A stretch of DNA of 64,000 bases, from positions 462,320,780 through 462,384,779 of the forward strand of contig NC_053040.3 in NCBI RefSeq assembly GCF_002575655.3, given 5' to 3'. The notes under the pieces are model-generated. The model saw nothing but the letters and a program-made list of their open reading frames with translations, was not told where the DNA came from and searched no databases. Each line of letters starts with the position of its first letter. Position 1 is the stretch's first letter. The stretch comes from Aegilops tauschii subsp. strangulata. Lineage: Eukaryota; Streptophyta; Magnoliopsida; Poales; Poaceae. The translations under genes were made by a program, and so were the position numbers. Shown here piece after piece: positions 12,241-23,924 of this stretch.

Positions 12241-13200
12241 TTTAAACTTAGGCGAGTACGAGACTGCAGCTAAGCCTCCGAATGAGAGGGTTGCTCTTCA
12301 CTTGGTAGGATTTTTAAAACTTAGGCGAGTACGGGACTGCAGCTAAGCCTCCAAGTTTGAGGGTTGCTCTTCACTCGGTAGGATTTTTAAAACTTAGGTG
12401 AGTACGGAACTGCAGCTAAGCCCCCGAGTGAGAGGGTTGCTCTTCACTCGGTAGGATTTTTAAAACTTAGGTGAGTACGGAACTGCAGCTAAGCCCCCGA
12501 GTGAGAGGGTTGCCCTTCACTCGGTAGGATTTTTAAAACTTAGGCGAGTACATAACTGCAGCTAAGCCCCCGAGTGAGAGGGTTGCTCTTCCCTCGGTAT
12601 GATTTTTCAAACTTAGGCGAGAACGGAACTGCAGCTAAGCCCCCAAGTGAGAGGGTTGCTCTTCACTCGGTAGGATTTTTCAAACTTAGGCGAGTACGGA
12701 ACTGCAGCTAAACCCCCGAGTGAGAGGGTTGCTCTTCACTCGGTAGGATTTTTCAAACTTAGGCGAGTACGGAACTGCAGCTAAGCCTCCGAGTGAGAGG
12801 GTTGCTCTTCACTCGGTAGGATTTTAAAAACTTAGGCGAGTACGGAACTGTAGCTAGGCCCCCGAGTGAGAGGGTTGCTCTTCACTCGGTAGGATTTTTC
12901 AAACTTAGGCGAGTACGGGACTGCAGCTAAGCCCCCGAGTGAGTGGGTTGCTCTTCACTCGGTAGGATTTTTCAAACTTAGGCGAGTACGAAACTGCAGC
13001 TAAGCCTCCGAGTGAGAGGGTTGCTCTTCACTCGGTAGGATTTTTAAAACTTAGGCGAGTACGGAACTGCAGCTAAGCCCCCGAGTGAGAGGGTTTCTCT
13101 TCACTCGGTAGGATTTTTCAAACTTAGGCGAGTACGGAACTGCAGCTAAGCCTCTGAGTGAGAGGGTTGCTCTGCACTCGGAGTTTGTTTTTGAAACTTA
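12241..13200 (+). repeat. Tandem array of a ~73-bp unit, 13-14 copies, downstream of pol in the Tat element
   Basis: Each unit contains ACTTAGGCGAGTACGG, CTGCAGCTAAGC, GAGTGAGAGGGTTGCTC and TTCACTCGGTAGGA. Spacing between successive cores is about 73 bp at the left end. The array sits between the pol stop (13352) and the convergent antisense ORF stop (11756), where both transcripts would end. Copies differ by a few substitutions, so the array is not freshly amplified. Confidence 0.9.
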
Positions 13201-13351
13201 GGCGAATCAGGTTCGTAGCTAAGCCACCCACTGGGTTTTTTTTCTCTGAACGCATGAGTATGTAACAACAATCATTTAGGAGACTGTAAAACTGCATCTT
13301 TGATAAACAAACTGAAAGGTACTTCTTATTACATTTCATCAGTATGAATGC

Positions 13352-15270
13352 TTAAGTATAAAAATGGCGGAGCAGCTCCGCATTCCAAGCGCGTGGCTCG
13401 TCTTTCTTGTGTTCCACATTGTAGAGGTGATACGCTCCGTTGTGGAGCACCTTGGTGATGATGAAGGGACCTTCCCAAGCAAAAGCAAGCTTGTGAGGCC
13501 GTTGCAGATCCACTCGGAGTACCAGGTCTCCCTCCTGAAATGCTCGACCTCTCACGTTTCTGGCATGGAATCGACGGAGGTCTTGCTGATAAATGGTCGA
13601 CTGGATCAAGGCCATCTCTCTTTCTTCTTAGAGAAGGTCAACGGCATATTGCCGAGCTTGTTCAGCTTCAGCTTCTGAGAAAAGTTCTACTCGGGGCGCG
13701 TTGTGAAGCAAATCACTCGGCAGCACGGCTTCAGCCCCATAGACCATGAAGAAAGGAGTCCGGCCAGTCGACCGATTCGGTGTTGTTCTCAATCACCAAA
13801 GGACTGATGGTAACTCGTCTACCCAAGCGCCTGCCGCATGCTTGAGGTCACGCATCAACCGGGGTTTCAGCCCTTGGAGGATCAAACCATTTGGTCTCTC
13901 TGCCTGCCCATTCGTCTGCAGGTGCGCGACAGACGCGTAGTCGACCCGAGTTCCTTGGGAGGCGCAGAATGCTCTGAACTCATCAGAATCAAAATTGGAG
14001 CCATTATCTGTGATAATACTGTGAGGGACCCCATATCTGAATGTCAGCTCTCTGATGAAACTGATGGCAATGCTTGAATCGAGATTCTTGATAGGCTTGG
14101 CTTCGATCCATTTAGTGAACTTGTTGACTGCTACAAGCAAATGAGTGAAACCACTTCTGCCGGTTCTCAGGGGTCCAACCATACCCAATCCCCAAACAGC
14201 AAACGGCCAGACGAGTGGAATGGTCTTTAGGGCTGACGCAGGCTTGTGGGACATGTTGGAGTAGAACTGACAGCCTTCGCACTTGTCGACTATATCTTTT
14301 GACATCTCATTTGCTCGTGGCCAATAGAATCCCACTCGGTATGCTTTGGCCATGATGGTCCGAGAGGACGCATGGTGACCACAGGTCCCCGAGTGGATAT
14401 CATTGAGGATCATTCGACCTTCTTCTGGCGTGATGCATCGCTGAGCGACACCAGTCACACTTTCTCTAAAAAGCCGCCCTCCTATCACGGTGAAGGCTTT
14501 GGATCGACGGACAATCTCACGGGCCTCATCCTCATCTTTTGGGAGCTCTTTTCTGAGTAGGTACGCAATATATGGCACCGTCCAATCGGGGGTGATGACC
14601 AAAACCTCCATGATCAGGTCGACCACGGCTGGGACTTCGACTTCAGTCGGATCGGGAGGACTTTTCGGTTGCGGGGGCTCTTCTGTGAAAGGATCTTCTT
14701 GAACTGACGGGGCGTGAAGATGCTCCAAGAACACATTGTCGGGAATGGGCTCCCACTTGGAACCTATCTTCGCCAAGTCATCAGCTGCTTGATTCTTGAG
14801 TCGGGGTATGTGGTGAAGCTCTAACCCTTCAAACCACTTTTCCAACTTTCTCACTGCATTGCAGTATCCAGTCATAGCTGGGCTCCTGATGTCCCACTCC
14901 TTCATTACTTGATTGACCACTAAATCTGAGTCGCCGTAAACCATTAGGCGACGGACGCCGAGTGAAATGGCCAACACAACTCGTACAGAAGTGCCTCATA
15001 TTCAGCTTCATTGTTGGAGGAATCAAAGTGAATCTGGAGAACATAACTGAGTTTTTCACCTCGCGGGGATACCAGGACTACTCCAGCACCAGAACCATTC
15101 AGCATCTTGGACCCATCAAAGAACATAGTCCAATGTCCCGAGTGGATCTGAGTCGGTTGTTGCTGTTCGCTCCACTTGGCGAGGAAATCTGCTATTGCTT
15201 GGGATTTGATTGCTTTCTTTGCCTCAAACTTGATATCCAATGGAAGGAGTTCAATCGCCCATTTTGCCAC
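13352..15270 (-). pseudogene. Second RNase H and integrase of the Tat pol
   Basis: Reading leftward from 15270: an additional RNase H-like domain (WTMFFDGSKMLNGSG, then SNNEAEYEALL, then VYGDSDLVVNQV after a frameshift near 14950), then integrase. The integrase zinc-finger pattern H-H-C-C is visible (HSGTCGHHASS...DKCEGCQFY). In the core, the second Asp (IITDNGSNF) and the Glu (NGQAERPNG) are present, but the first catalytic position reads GLGMVGP, that is Gly where family members have Asp. The frame stops at 13793 and resumes to 13352-13354, passing another stop near 13630, with the conserved C-terminal tail (FQEGDLVLRVDLQRPHK). This integrase cannot be active. Confidence 0.85.
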
Positions 15271-15285
15271 TCGACCAGTTGCATC

Positions 15286-16760
15286 TCAGTTGTTCAGAAT
15301 TTCTGACAATGGAGCATCATTGATGACTGAAACCGAGTGATCTAAAAAGTAGTGTGCAACTTTCTTTGTCGTCAAATAAATCCCATAAACAAGCTTCTGA
15401 TAATGTGGATATCTCTGCTTGGACGGAGTTAAGACTTCAGAAATATAGTACACTGGGCGCTGAACTTTGTAGGCTTTGCCTCCTTCTTCCCGCTCGACCG
15501 TGAGCACTGTACTGACAACTTGTCCAGTGGCTGCAATATAAAGCAGTAAAGGCTCTTTGCTGATTGGGGCAGCCAGCACCGGCTGGGTGGAAAGCAGGGC
15601 TTTGAGCTCTGCAAACGCTGTGTCAGCTTCAGGAGTCCACTCGAACTTGTCAGATTTCTTCATCAGTCAGTAAAGAGGCAATGCCTTTTCACCGAGACGA
15701 GAAATGAATCGGCTCAATGCGGCCAAGCAACCAATAAGCTTCTGAACATCATGCACACGCACAGGGCATTTCATTCGGAGAATGGCACCAACCTTTTCTG
15801 GGTTTGCATCGATCCCTCGCTCGGAAATGAGGAAACCGGGTAACTTTCCACCTGAGACTCCGAATGTGCACTTCGACGGGTTAAGCTTGATACCATATCT
15901 TCTCAAATTGGCAAAGGTTTCGGCGAGGTTAGTCAGTAGGTCGAAACCTTTACATTACTTGACCACGATATCGTCCATGTATGCTTCCACATTCCGACTG
16001 ATTTGAGTGAGCATGCACTTCTGAATCATGTGCATGAATGTGGCACCAGCATTCTTGAGACTAAAGGGCATGGTAACATAGCAAAAGCACCCAAACGGGG
16101 TGATAAAAGCTGTTTTTATTTCATCGGGTCCATACAGTCGGATCTGATGATATCCGGAATAAGCGTCCAAAAAGGACAAACACTCACATCCCGCAGTCGA
16201 GTCGACATTTTGGTCGATGCGGGGCATAGGAAAATGATCTTTCGGGCAGGCCCGATTGACATATTTGAAGTCTATGCACATGCGAAATGAATCGTCCTTC
16301 TTGGGGACCATGACAACATTAGCGAGCCACTCGGAGTGGTATATCTCGCGGATGAACTCGGCTGCTAGAAGTCGAGCCACCTCTTCACCAATTGCCTTTC
16401 TCTTCTCCATGGCGGACCGTCGGAGATGCTCTTTGATAGGTTTTACTTTCGGGTCGACTCGCAAACGGTGCTCAGCCAGTTCCCTGGGTACACCCAGCAT
16501 GTCAGGAGGCTTCCATGCAAAGTTGTCCCAGTTCTCACGAAGGAACTGGATGAGCGCTTCTTCCTATTTGCTGTCGAGTGAAGTTGAAATGTGAGTCGGA
16601 GCAGCATTGGGATCGGTCGGGTGAATGTGAACTTGCTTGGTTTCACCAGACGACTGAAATGCAGACTCTGAAGCGGGCTTCTTGGCGCGTAACAAATCAC
16701 TCGGATCTGCATTCTTCTAATATTCTTGCATTTCCACTGCTGCCATCTGCTCATCGGCAA
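15286..16760 (-). pseudogene. Reverse transcriptase and first RNase H of the Tat pol
   Basis: RT fingers/palm at 15955-16500 contains VVMVPKKDDSFRMCIDF, LDAYSGYHQI and the catalytic AYMDDIVVK, followed at once by a stop. RT continues at 15667-15906 (IKLNPSKCTFGV), then another stop, then the connection/RNase H domain at 15286-15663 (FEWTPEADTAFAELK, PVYYISEVL). Sequence upstream at 16501-16760 is the protease-RT linker in broken frames. The YMDD motif is intact, but at least three nonsense or frameshift changes break the polyprotein. Confidence 0.88.
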
Positions 16761-16764
16761 TTTT

Positions 16765-17973
16765 TTAGCCCTTTTGGAGGCACTCTTCCGCTCTCTGCCG
16801 ATTACCAGTGATTCTGATCATGCCCTTGGGACCAGGCATCTTCAGCTTGAGGTACACGTAACACGGTCGAGCCATGAAACGGGCGTATGCAGGTCTGCCC
16901 AGAATGGCATGATAAGCACTGTGAAAATCCACAACTTCAAATGTCAACTTTTCTTTTCGGTAATTCTTTGAATCACCGAAAACCACATCAAGAGTGATCT
17001 GGCCGAGTGAATCGGCTCTCTTCCCAGGGATGACACCATGGAATCGCATATTGCTTTCACTGAGTTTGGACATTGGAATGCCCATATCTCGGAGAGTCTC
17101 AGCATACAGAATGTTCAGGCCACTGCCACCATCCATCAGAACCTTGGTCAGTCGAGTGCCCCCCACGACCGGGTCGACCACCAACGCTTGCCGCCCTAGG
17201 GTTGCAACGTGCGCTGGATGGGCAGACTGGTCGAATGTGATAGGAGTCTTTGACCACTTCAAATATGTTGTTGTTGCAGGGGCAACCATGTTTACTTCTC
17301 TGTTGATGACCTTCAGTCGACTTTTGCTCTCGACGTCAGCAAAAATCACCAAAGTGGCATCGACATTGGGGTAACCATCATCCTCCTCTTTGTCCTCATC
17401 CTTATCAGATTCCTTCTCTTTCTCACTGGGTTGTTTCTCTCGGAACTGCTGGATAAGGAGTCGACATTGTCGAGTGGTATGCTTGGGATCAATCAGATTA
17501 CCCTCTTCATCTTTCTTGGTGTGAATGTGACATTGCAAATCCGACACATCATTTCCTGCTTGATCTTTTACTTTCTTGGGGATCCATGGCCCCTTAGGCT
17601 TTCCCTTGAATTTTCCCTGGGTCACAACTGCGGCCTCTCCAGGACCTGCGGGCTCGGCTTTGCGCTTCTGTTTCCGATTGGAATTACCTCCTCCGGTGTC
17701 CTGGCCGATTGGTTTGCTCTTGCCACTACGGAGTCGGTCTTCTTCTTCGTCGTTAGCGTACCGAGTGGCTATTTCCATCATTTGGGTCAGGTTCATGTCT
17801 CCTGTCCGACCGAATTTCAGGTTAAGCTCTCTATACCGAATGCCCTCCTTGAAGGCGCAAACTGCTTGGTGTTGAGACACATTCTCCACTGTGTGATGCA
17901 AAGTGGTCCACCTCTGGATGTAATCCCTCAAAGTTTCATTCGGTTTTTGTATGCAATAATGTAGTTCTGCCAA
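16765..17973 (-). pseudogene. Gag C-terminus and aspartic protease of the Tat element
   Basis: A 402-codon open stretch. The first part finishes the retrotransposon gag domain (LHYCIQKPNETLRDYIQRW), then a Lys-rich segment with CHIH and HTTRQCRLL, reminiscent of a nucleocapsid knuckle. Then protease: the active-site region reads LMDGGSGLNILY, a D-G-G variant of the usual D-S/T-G, and AILGRPAYARFMA is the flap/helix motif. It is continuous with 17983-18717 except for an in-frame TGA at 17983-17985. Confidence 0.85.
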
Positions 17974-17982
17974 CCGTGCAGG

Positions 17983-19526
17983 TCATTTGCATGTGCCCTC
18001 AAATGTCTTGACAAACACTCGGGCCAACTCTTCCCAACTGAATATACTGCCTGGAGTTAACTGATTCAGCCAAGCTCTGGCCGAACCCTCTAACATCAGG
18101 GGAAGATGCTTCATGGCTACCTCATCATTGCCGCCACCAATCTGCACAGCCACTCGGTAATCTTCCAGCCAAGTGTCAGGCTTTGACTCACCGGTGAACT
18201 TGCTCACTCCCGTCGCCAACCTAAAGTTGGGAGGGATCTCAGCGGCCCTGATGGCTCTGCTGAAACACTCAGGTCCGGAGACATGAACTCTGCTGCCAGT
18301 CGGACGGTCTCTGTCGAGTCCTTCCCTGTGTGCTCTGTTCCTGTCGACCAGACCTTGAATGAGGATCGATCTTGCATCAAACCCTGGCTCTCTTGGGTCG
18401 ACTGGGACCCTCCGCTCATCGCTGTATGGGCGCCTGTCATCATATTGCCGTAGCACATATGATGCGCCCCTCGGAGGGGGCGTAGGCACTCGACGACGGT
18501 CATCATGGTCGAGTCGATGATCATATTGCTCGTGATTCCGACCCAAATACTGCTCTTGGCGATGTCCACGTCCCTCACGCCGCGGAGGCGATCTTGGGCT
18601 GTGAGCTGACTGAACTGTGTCAGCCACCACAGATCTGCTATGGATCCTGTTGCGAGACTGAGAAACGGCTCTGTTTTGCTCTCCTGCTGCCCGGAGCAGT
18701 GCCCGGATCTTCATCAAACCTCTTCCAGCCTCTGATTGGGATGGCTGGATCGACTCTGCTTACGGGCAACAGCTGTAAGATTCTGAATCGGAGTGCAGTA
18801 TACCTGAGGTTCAGGCGGGAACAACTGTCGCCGTCGACTGGATTCAGGGATCTTTCGTCGAGCGCGCTCGTCGAGTGAATGCGGAAGGTTCTCCAGCCGC
18901 GCGTGCTCAGCCAAAGTGGCCAGGCGCGCAACCTCCAAGGCCCGGGCCTCGGCGGTCTCCCCGACGATGGGAGTGTGGAGGGCCTCCATGTTGCGACGGT
19001 GCAGCTCCTCCCTCTGCTGCGAAGTCAGGGCTTCGGGATGATATTCCTTGTGAACACGCGACGGATCGCCACCACCATCGCCGCCGCCGCTGCGATGCAT
19101 ACCAGGTGGGCTGCATGGCGTGTCGACCATCAAGACCTCCGCTGCAGGGTCACTGATGTCGCACTCGGACAAGGTCTCGACGGAGGCAGTCGACAGGTCG
19201 AACAGGCCGTAGAGAGATTCGTCGGGCTCGATTGCCGCGACTTGCAGGGTGGCCGACTGACGTCCCACCGCGTGCTTTACCCACCTCTGAAGCCGCGACC
19301 GATCGGATCGCTTGCGACGGCGTGCGGTGGGGAGAGAAGATGCTGCGGGAGCCGACCGATACTGGGTCGACGGCTGCCATAGAAGGACGTCGCGAACACA
19401 TGCCCAAAAGTGCGTCGCCCCGCGGACGGGGAGCATCTCGACGTCGAGGGGGGCCTCCTGGAGCCAGGTGGAGTCGTCGGCGATGAAGACAAGTGCACCG
19501 AGACGGATCTCGCGGCCTTCAGCCAA
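17983..19526 (-). pseudogene. Gag N-terminal and central region of the Tat element
   Basis: The ATG at 19526 (minus) starts a 270-codon frame ending at 18714. A frameshift there moves the reading to 18717-17983, with an Arg/Asp-rich central segment and then the capsid-like gag domain (SKPDTWLEDYRVAVQIGG, SARAWLNQLTPGSIFSW). The coding start is about 70 bp inside the primer site, as expected for gag. The N-terminal third is GC-rich and low complexity. Confidence 0.8.
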
Positions 19527-19596
19527 ACCGCCACCAGAACCATGATGATGGGAATCGGAAAAATCGCAACCTCACCCGAAAGTCGCTAAGACACCT

Positions 19597-19614
19597 GCCC
19601 CAAGGTTGGCACCA
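19597..19614 (-). other. Putative primer-binding site of the Tat element
   Basis: Read on the minus strand, TGGTGCCAACCTTGGGGC begins two bases after the 5' LTR end (ACA at 19617-19619). The position is right for a primer site; I have not matched the cognate tRNA with confidence. Confidence 0.5.
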
Positions 19615-19616
19615 AC

Positions 19617-19654
19617 TGTCGTGGTTCTAAGTGTGACAGTAGAATAGGGGGTAC
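19617..19654 (-). repeat. Tat 5' LTR, first fragment
   Basis: TGTCGTGGTTCTAAGTGTG starts the LTR in plus orientation. The LTR is cut after GGTAC (19650-19654) by a solo LTR, resumes at 21058-21081, is cut again by the Copia element, and finishes at 36884-37426. Removing the insertions leaves an LTR of about 600 bp. Confidence 0.75.
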
Positions 19655-21057
19655 TGATACGTCTCTGTCGTATCTACTTTTCCAAACACTTTTGCCCTTG
19701 TTTTGGACTCTAACTTGCATGATTTGAATGGAACTAACCCGGACTGATGTTGTTTTCAGCAGAATTGCCATGTTGTTATTTTTGTGCAGAAATAAAAGTT
19801 CTCAGAATGACCTAAAAATCAACAGAGAATTATTTTGGAATTAATAAAAAATATTGGCGAAAGAATCAAGGCCAGGGGGCCCACACCCTGTCCACGAGGG
19901 TGGGGGGCACGCCTACTCCCCCTGGGCACGCCCCCTGCCTCGTGGGCCCCCTGGAGCTCCACTGACCTCAACTCCAACTCTATATATTCGTGTTCAGGGA
20001 GAAAAAAATCATAGAGAAGGATTCATCGCGTTTTACGATACGGAGCCGCTGCCAAGCCCTAAAATCTCTCGGGAGGGCTGATCTGGAGTCCTTTTGGGGC
20101 CCCGGAGAGGTGAATCCATCGCTGTCGTCATCATCAACCATCCTCCATCACCAATTTCATGATGCTCACCGCCGTGCGTGAGTAATTCCATCGTAGGCTT
20201 GCTGGACGGTGATGGGTTGGATGAGATTTATCATGTAATCGAGTTAGATTTGTTAGGGTTTGATCCCTAGTATCCACTATGTTCTGAGATTGATGTTGCT
20301 ATGACTTTGCTATGCTTAATGCTTGTCACTAGGGCCCGAGTGCCATGATTTCATATCTGAACCTATTATGTTTTCATGAATATATGTGAGTTCTTGATCC
20401 TATCTTGCAAGTCTATAGTCACCTACTATGTGTTATGATCCGGCAACCCCGAAGTGACAATATTCGGGACCACTCCCGGTGATGACCATAGTTTGAGGAG
20501 TTCATGTATTTACTATGTGTTAATGCTTTGGTCCGGTACTATATTAAAAGGAAGCCTTAATATCCCTTAGTTTCCAATAGGACCCCGCTGCCATGGGAGG
20601 GTAGGACAAAAGATGGCATGCAAGTTCTTTTCCATAAGCACGTATGACTATATTCGGAATACATGCCTACATTACATTGATGAATTGGAGCTAGTTCTGT
20701 GTCACCCTATGTTATAATTGTTGCATGAATAATCGCATCCGGCATAATTCTCCATCACCGATCCAATGCCTACGAGCTTTTCACATATTGTTCTTCGCTT
20801 ATTTACTTTTCCGTTGCCACTGTTACAGTCACTACAAAACTATCACTGTTACTTTTGCCACCGTTACCGCTACTATCATACTACTTTGCTACTAAATACT
20901 TTGCTGCAGATATTAAGTTATCCAGGTGTGGTTGACTTGACAACTCAACTGCTAATACTTGAGAATATTCTTTGGCTCCCTTGTGTCGAATCAATAAATT
21001 TGGGTTGAATACTCTACCCTCGAAAACTGTTGCGATCCCAATACTTGCGGGTCATCA
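19655..21057 (+). repeat. Solo LTR, Athila-like family beginning TGATACGTCTCTGTCG
   Basis: 1403 bp with TG...CA ends (TGATACGTCTC...GGGTCATCA) and a perfect GGTAC duplication at 19650-19654 and 21058-21062. TATATATT at 19981-19988 is the likely promoter. There is no internal region, so it is the product of LTR-LTR recombination. The family (Sabrina/WHAM-like) is distinct from the LTRs at 4163 and 41406 beyond the first ten bases. Confidence 0.88.
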
Positions 21058-21081
21058 GGTACGCAGGGGGAGGCAAGATCC

Positions 21082-21153
21082 TGAAGGAAATATGCCCTAG
21101 AGGCAATAATAAAGTTATTATTTATTTCCTTATTTCATGATAAATGTTTATTA
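21082..21153 (+). repeat. Copia copy 1, 5' LTR: first 72 bp
   Basis: Starts TGAAGGAAATATGCCCTAG, as the 3' LTR does at 35137. It stops at TATTA, the target site of the inner solo LTR. The rest of this LTR begins at 28360. Confidence 0.88.
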
Positions 21154-22472
21154 TGAAGGAAATATGCCCTAGAGGCAATAATAAAGTTATTATTTATTTC
21201 CTTATATCATGATAAATGTTTATTATTCATGCTAGAATTGTATTAACCGGAAACATGATACATGTGTGAATACATAGACAAACAGAGTGTCACTAGTATG
21301 CCTCTACTTGACTAGCTCGTTGATCAAATATACTTGCGGATCATATCATTAGGAGAATGATGTGATTGACTTGACCCATTCCGTTAGCTTAGCACTCGAT
21401 CGTTTAGTGTGTTGCTATTGCTTTCTTCATGACTTATACATGTTCCTATGACTATGAGATTATGCAACTCCCGTTTACCGGAGGAACACTTTGTGTGCTA
21501 CCAAACGTCACAACGTAACTGGGTGATTATAAAGGTGCTCTACAGGTGTCTCCGAAGGTACTTGTTGGGTTGGCGTATTTCGAGATTAGGATTTGTCACT
21601 CCGATTGTCGGAGAGGTATCTCTGGGCCCTCTCGGTAATGCACATCACTATAAGCCTTGCAAGCATTGCAACTAATGAGTTAGTTGCGGGATGATGTATT
21701 ATGGAACGAGTAAAGAGACTTGCCGGTAACGAGATTGAACTAGGTATTGAGATACCGACGATCGAATCTCGGGCAAGTAACATACCGATGACAAAGGGAA
21801 CAACGTATGTTGTTATGCGGTTTGACCGATAAAGATCTCCGTAGAATATGTGGGAGCCAATATGAGCATCTAGGTTCCGCTATTGGTTATTGACCGGAGA
21901 CGTGTCTCGGTCATGTCTACATAGTTCTCGAACCTGTAGGGTCCGCACGCTTAACGTTTCGTGACAGTTATATTATGAGTTTATATGTTTTGATGTACCG
22001 AAGGTTGTTCGGAGTCTCGGATGTGATCACGGACATGACGAGGAGTCTCGAAATGGTCGAGACATAAAGATTGATATATTGGAAGCCTATGTTTGGATAT
22101 CGGAAGTGTTCCGGGTGAAATCGGGATTTTACCGGAGTACCGGGAGGTTACCGGAACCCCCCGGCAAGATAATGGGCCTTAGTGGGCCTAGGTGGAAGAG
22201 AGGAGAGGCGGCTAGGGCTGGGCCGCGCGCCCCTCCCCCCTAGTCCGAATAGGACAAGGAGAAGGGGGCGGCGCCCCCCTTCCTTCTTCTCCCTTTTCTC
22301 TTTCCCCCCTCCCAAGTACTAATCCAACTAGGAAAAGGGGGGAGTCCTACTCCCGGTGGGAGTAGGACTCCTCCTGGCGCGCCCCAAGGCTGGCCACACC
22401 TCCCCCCTTTGCTCCTTTATATACGGGGGCAGGGGGCACCCCATAGACACAACAATTGATCTATTGATCTCT

Positions 22473-22800
22473 CACTACTGGAATAAGCTAATTTGTCATC
22501 TGCCAGCTCTTTGCCGTCTGCTAGCTGACGGCAAAGAAGATCTTTGCCATCAGCTACCCAAAAGCAGACGGCAAAGAAACGGCAGACGGCAAAGAAGCTC
22601 TTTGCCATCTGCGAGCTCTTTGCCGTCCGCCAGCAGACGGCAAAGAATCTTTGCCGTCCGCTGGCGGACGGCAAAGAGTGAGGTGGCCCCCACCCCCCGC
22701 CCGTTTAGGAAAAACCTAATGGCCCACCTCTTTGCCGTCCGCCAGCAGACGGCAAAGAGGCAAAAAGGGCGGACGGCAAAGATAGGCGGACGGCAAAGAG
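22473..22800 (+). repeat. Left terminal inverted repeat and subterminal repeats of CACTA
   Basis: Many copies of TTTGCCGTC and GACGGCAAAG in both orientations, forming potential stem-loops. In this superfamily these are the accessory transposase binding sites. Confidence 0.85.
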
Positions 22801-23627
22801 GGCACTACCTAACGGCCCGTACCCCCCCGCCCGTTACTCACTTCTTCTCTCCTCGCCGTTCTCTCCTCCCACCCCGCCGCCGCCGCTGCCGCCCGCCCCG
22901 CCCCGGCCCCCCGCCGCCCCGGCCCGACCTCCACCGCACCCTCGCCGCCTCGACCTCCACCGCACCCTCGCCGCCTCTTCCACATCGCCCCGCCCACACC
23001 AGCCCGTGCCGCCGCCGCCGACCCCATCCGGCGTAGCCGGCCTCCCCGCCGCCCCGCACCCCTCCCCAACTTCCATCGCGGCCCCGCCGCTCCTTCCATG
23101 TCGGCCAGCCGCGCCGCGGCCGTCCAAGCCCCGTACCGCCGCGCCCGTCCCCGCCCCCGACGCCCGACCAACCGCCGCTGCCGCTGCAGCCGCGGGTCGA
23201 CCGCCCCCCGAGGAGCGCCGCCCATCGCTGCCCCTCCCCTCCCCATCACTGCGCCGCCTTGCTGCCGCCCCATCGCCGCCCCCTCCCCGACCCGTCGCCG
23301 CCCCCCACGGTGAGACCCTGCCGCCCCCCTGTGTCCTATTTTTTTCTGTTTTTTGTTTTTCTTTTCTGTTTAGATAAGGTTTTTTAGTTTAAGTTTTTTC
23401 AGTTTAGAATTAATTAGTTTAGGTTATTTAGTTTAATTAGTTTAGGTTTAATTTGTTTAAATAGTTTAGTTTTAATTAGTTTAGGTTTAGGTTATATAGT
23501 TAGATAGATTAGATTAATTAGATTGGATTATATTAGACTAGTGTTAGGTTTTAGTTAAATAGTCATAATTAAAGGAAGTGAAAAAAGATGAAAAAAGAAG
23601 ACGAAAAGTAGAATAAGTAGAAGGGGG
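22801..23627 (+). other. GC-rich then AT-rich internal region of CACTA
   Basis: 22801-23330 is very rich in C and CCG/GCC triplets (Pro/Ala/Arg in every frame), with reading frames open on both strands because of composition. 23330-23600 then switches to short TTTAGTTTAGG-like repeats. I see no coding pattern here. Confidence 0.6.
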
Positions 23628-23873
23628 AAGAAGAAGAAGAAGAAGAAGAAGAAGAAGAGGAGGAGGAGGAGGAGGAGGAGGAGAAAGAAGAAGAAGAAGA
23701 AGAAGAAGAAGAAGAAGAAGAAGAAGAAGAAGAAGAAGAAGAAGAAGAAGAAGAAGAAGAAGAAGAAGAAGAAGAAGAAGAAGAAGAAGAAGAAGAAGAA
23801 GAAGAAGAAGAAGAAGAAGAAGAAGAAGAAGAAGAAGAAGAAGAAGAAGAAGAAGAAGAAGAAGAAGAAAAGA
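23628..23873 (+). repeat. (GAA)n microsatellite with an internal GAG block
   Basis: About 245 bp of GAA triplets, with (GAG)n near 23656-23682. It is a one-strand purine tract, so the minus strand shows artefactual poly-Leu, poly-Phe and poly-Ser frames. Confidence 0.97.
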
Positions 23874-23924
23874 AGTAGAAGACGGGAGATGAGAAGAAGT
23901 AGAAGTAGTACAAGAATGAGAAGA

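Noticed and set aside
11829..12245. ORFs on both strands with internally repeated peptides
   Set aside because: They follow the 81-bp tandem repeat, with no similarity to retroelement proteins.
21448..21675. 75-codon ORF conserved in three Copia LTRs (also 28626 and 35470)
   Set aside because: It lies in the U3 part of the LTR, with no known product in this well-studied family; conserved because the LTRs are near-identical.
22356..23377. Overlapping Pro/Ala/Arg-rich ORFs on both strands
   Set aside because: They cross the CACTA boundary or arise from extreme GC content; frames are open on both strands at once.
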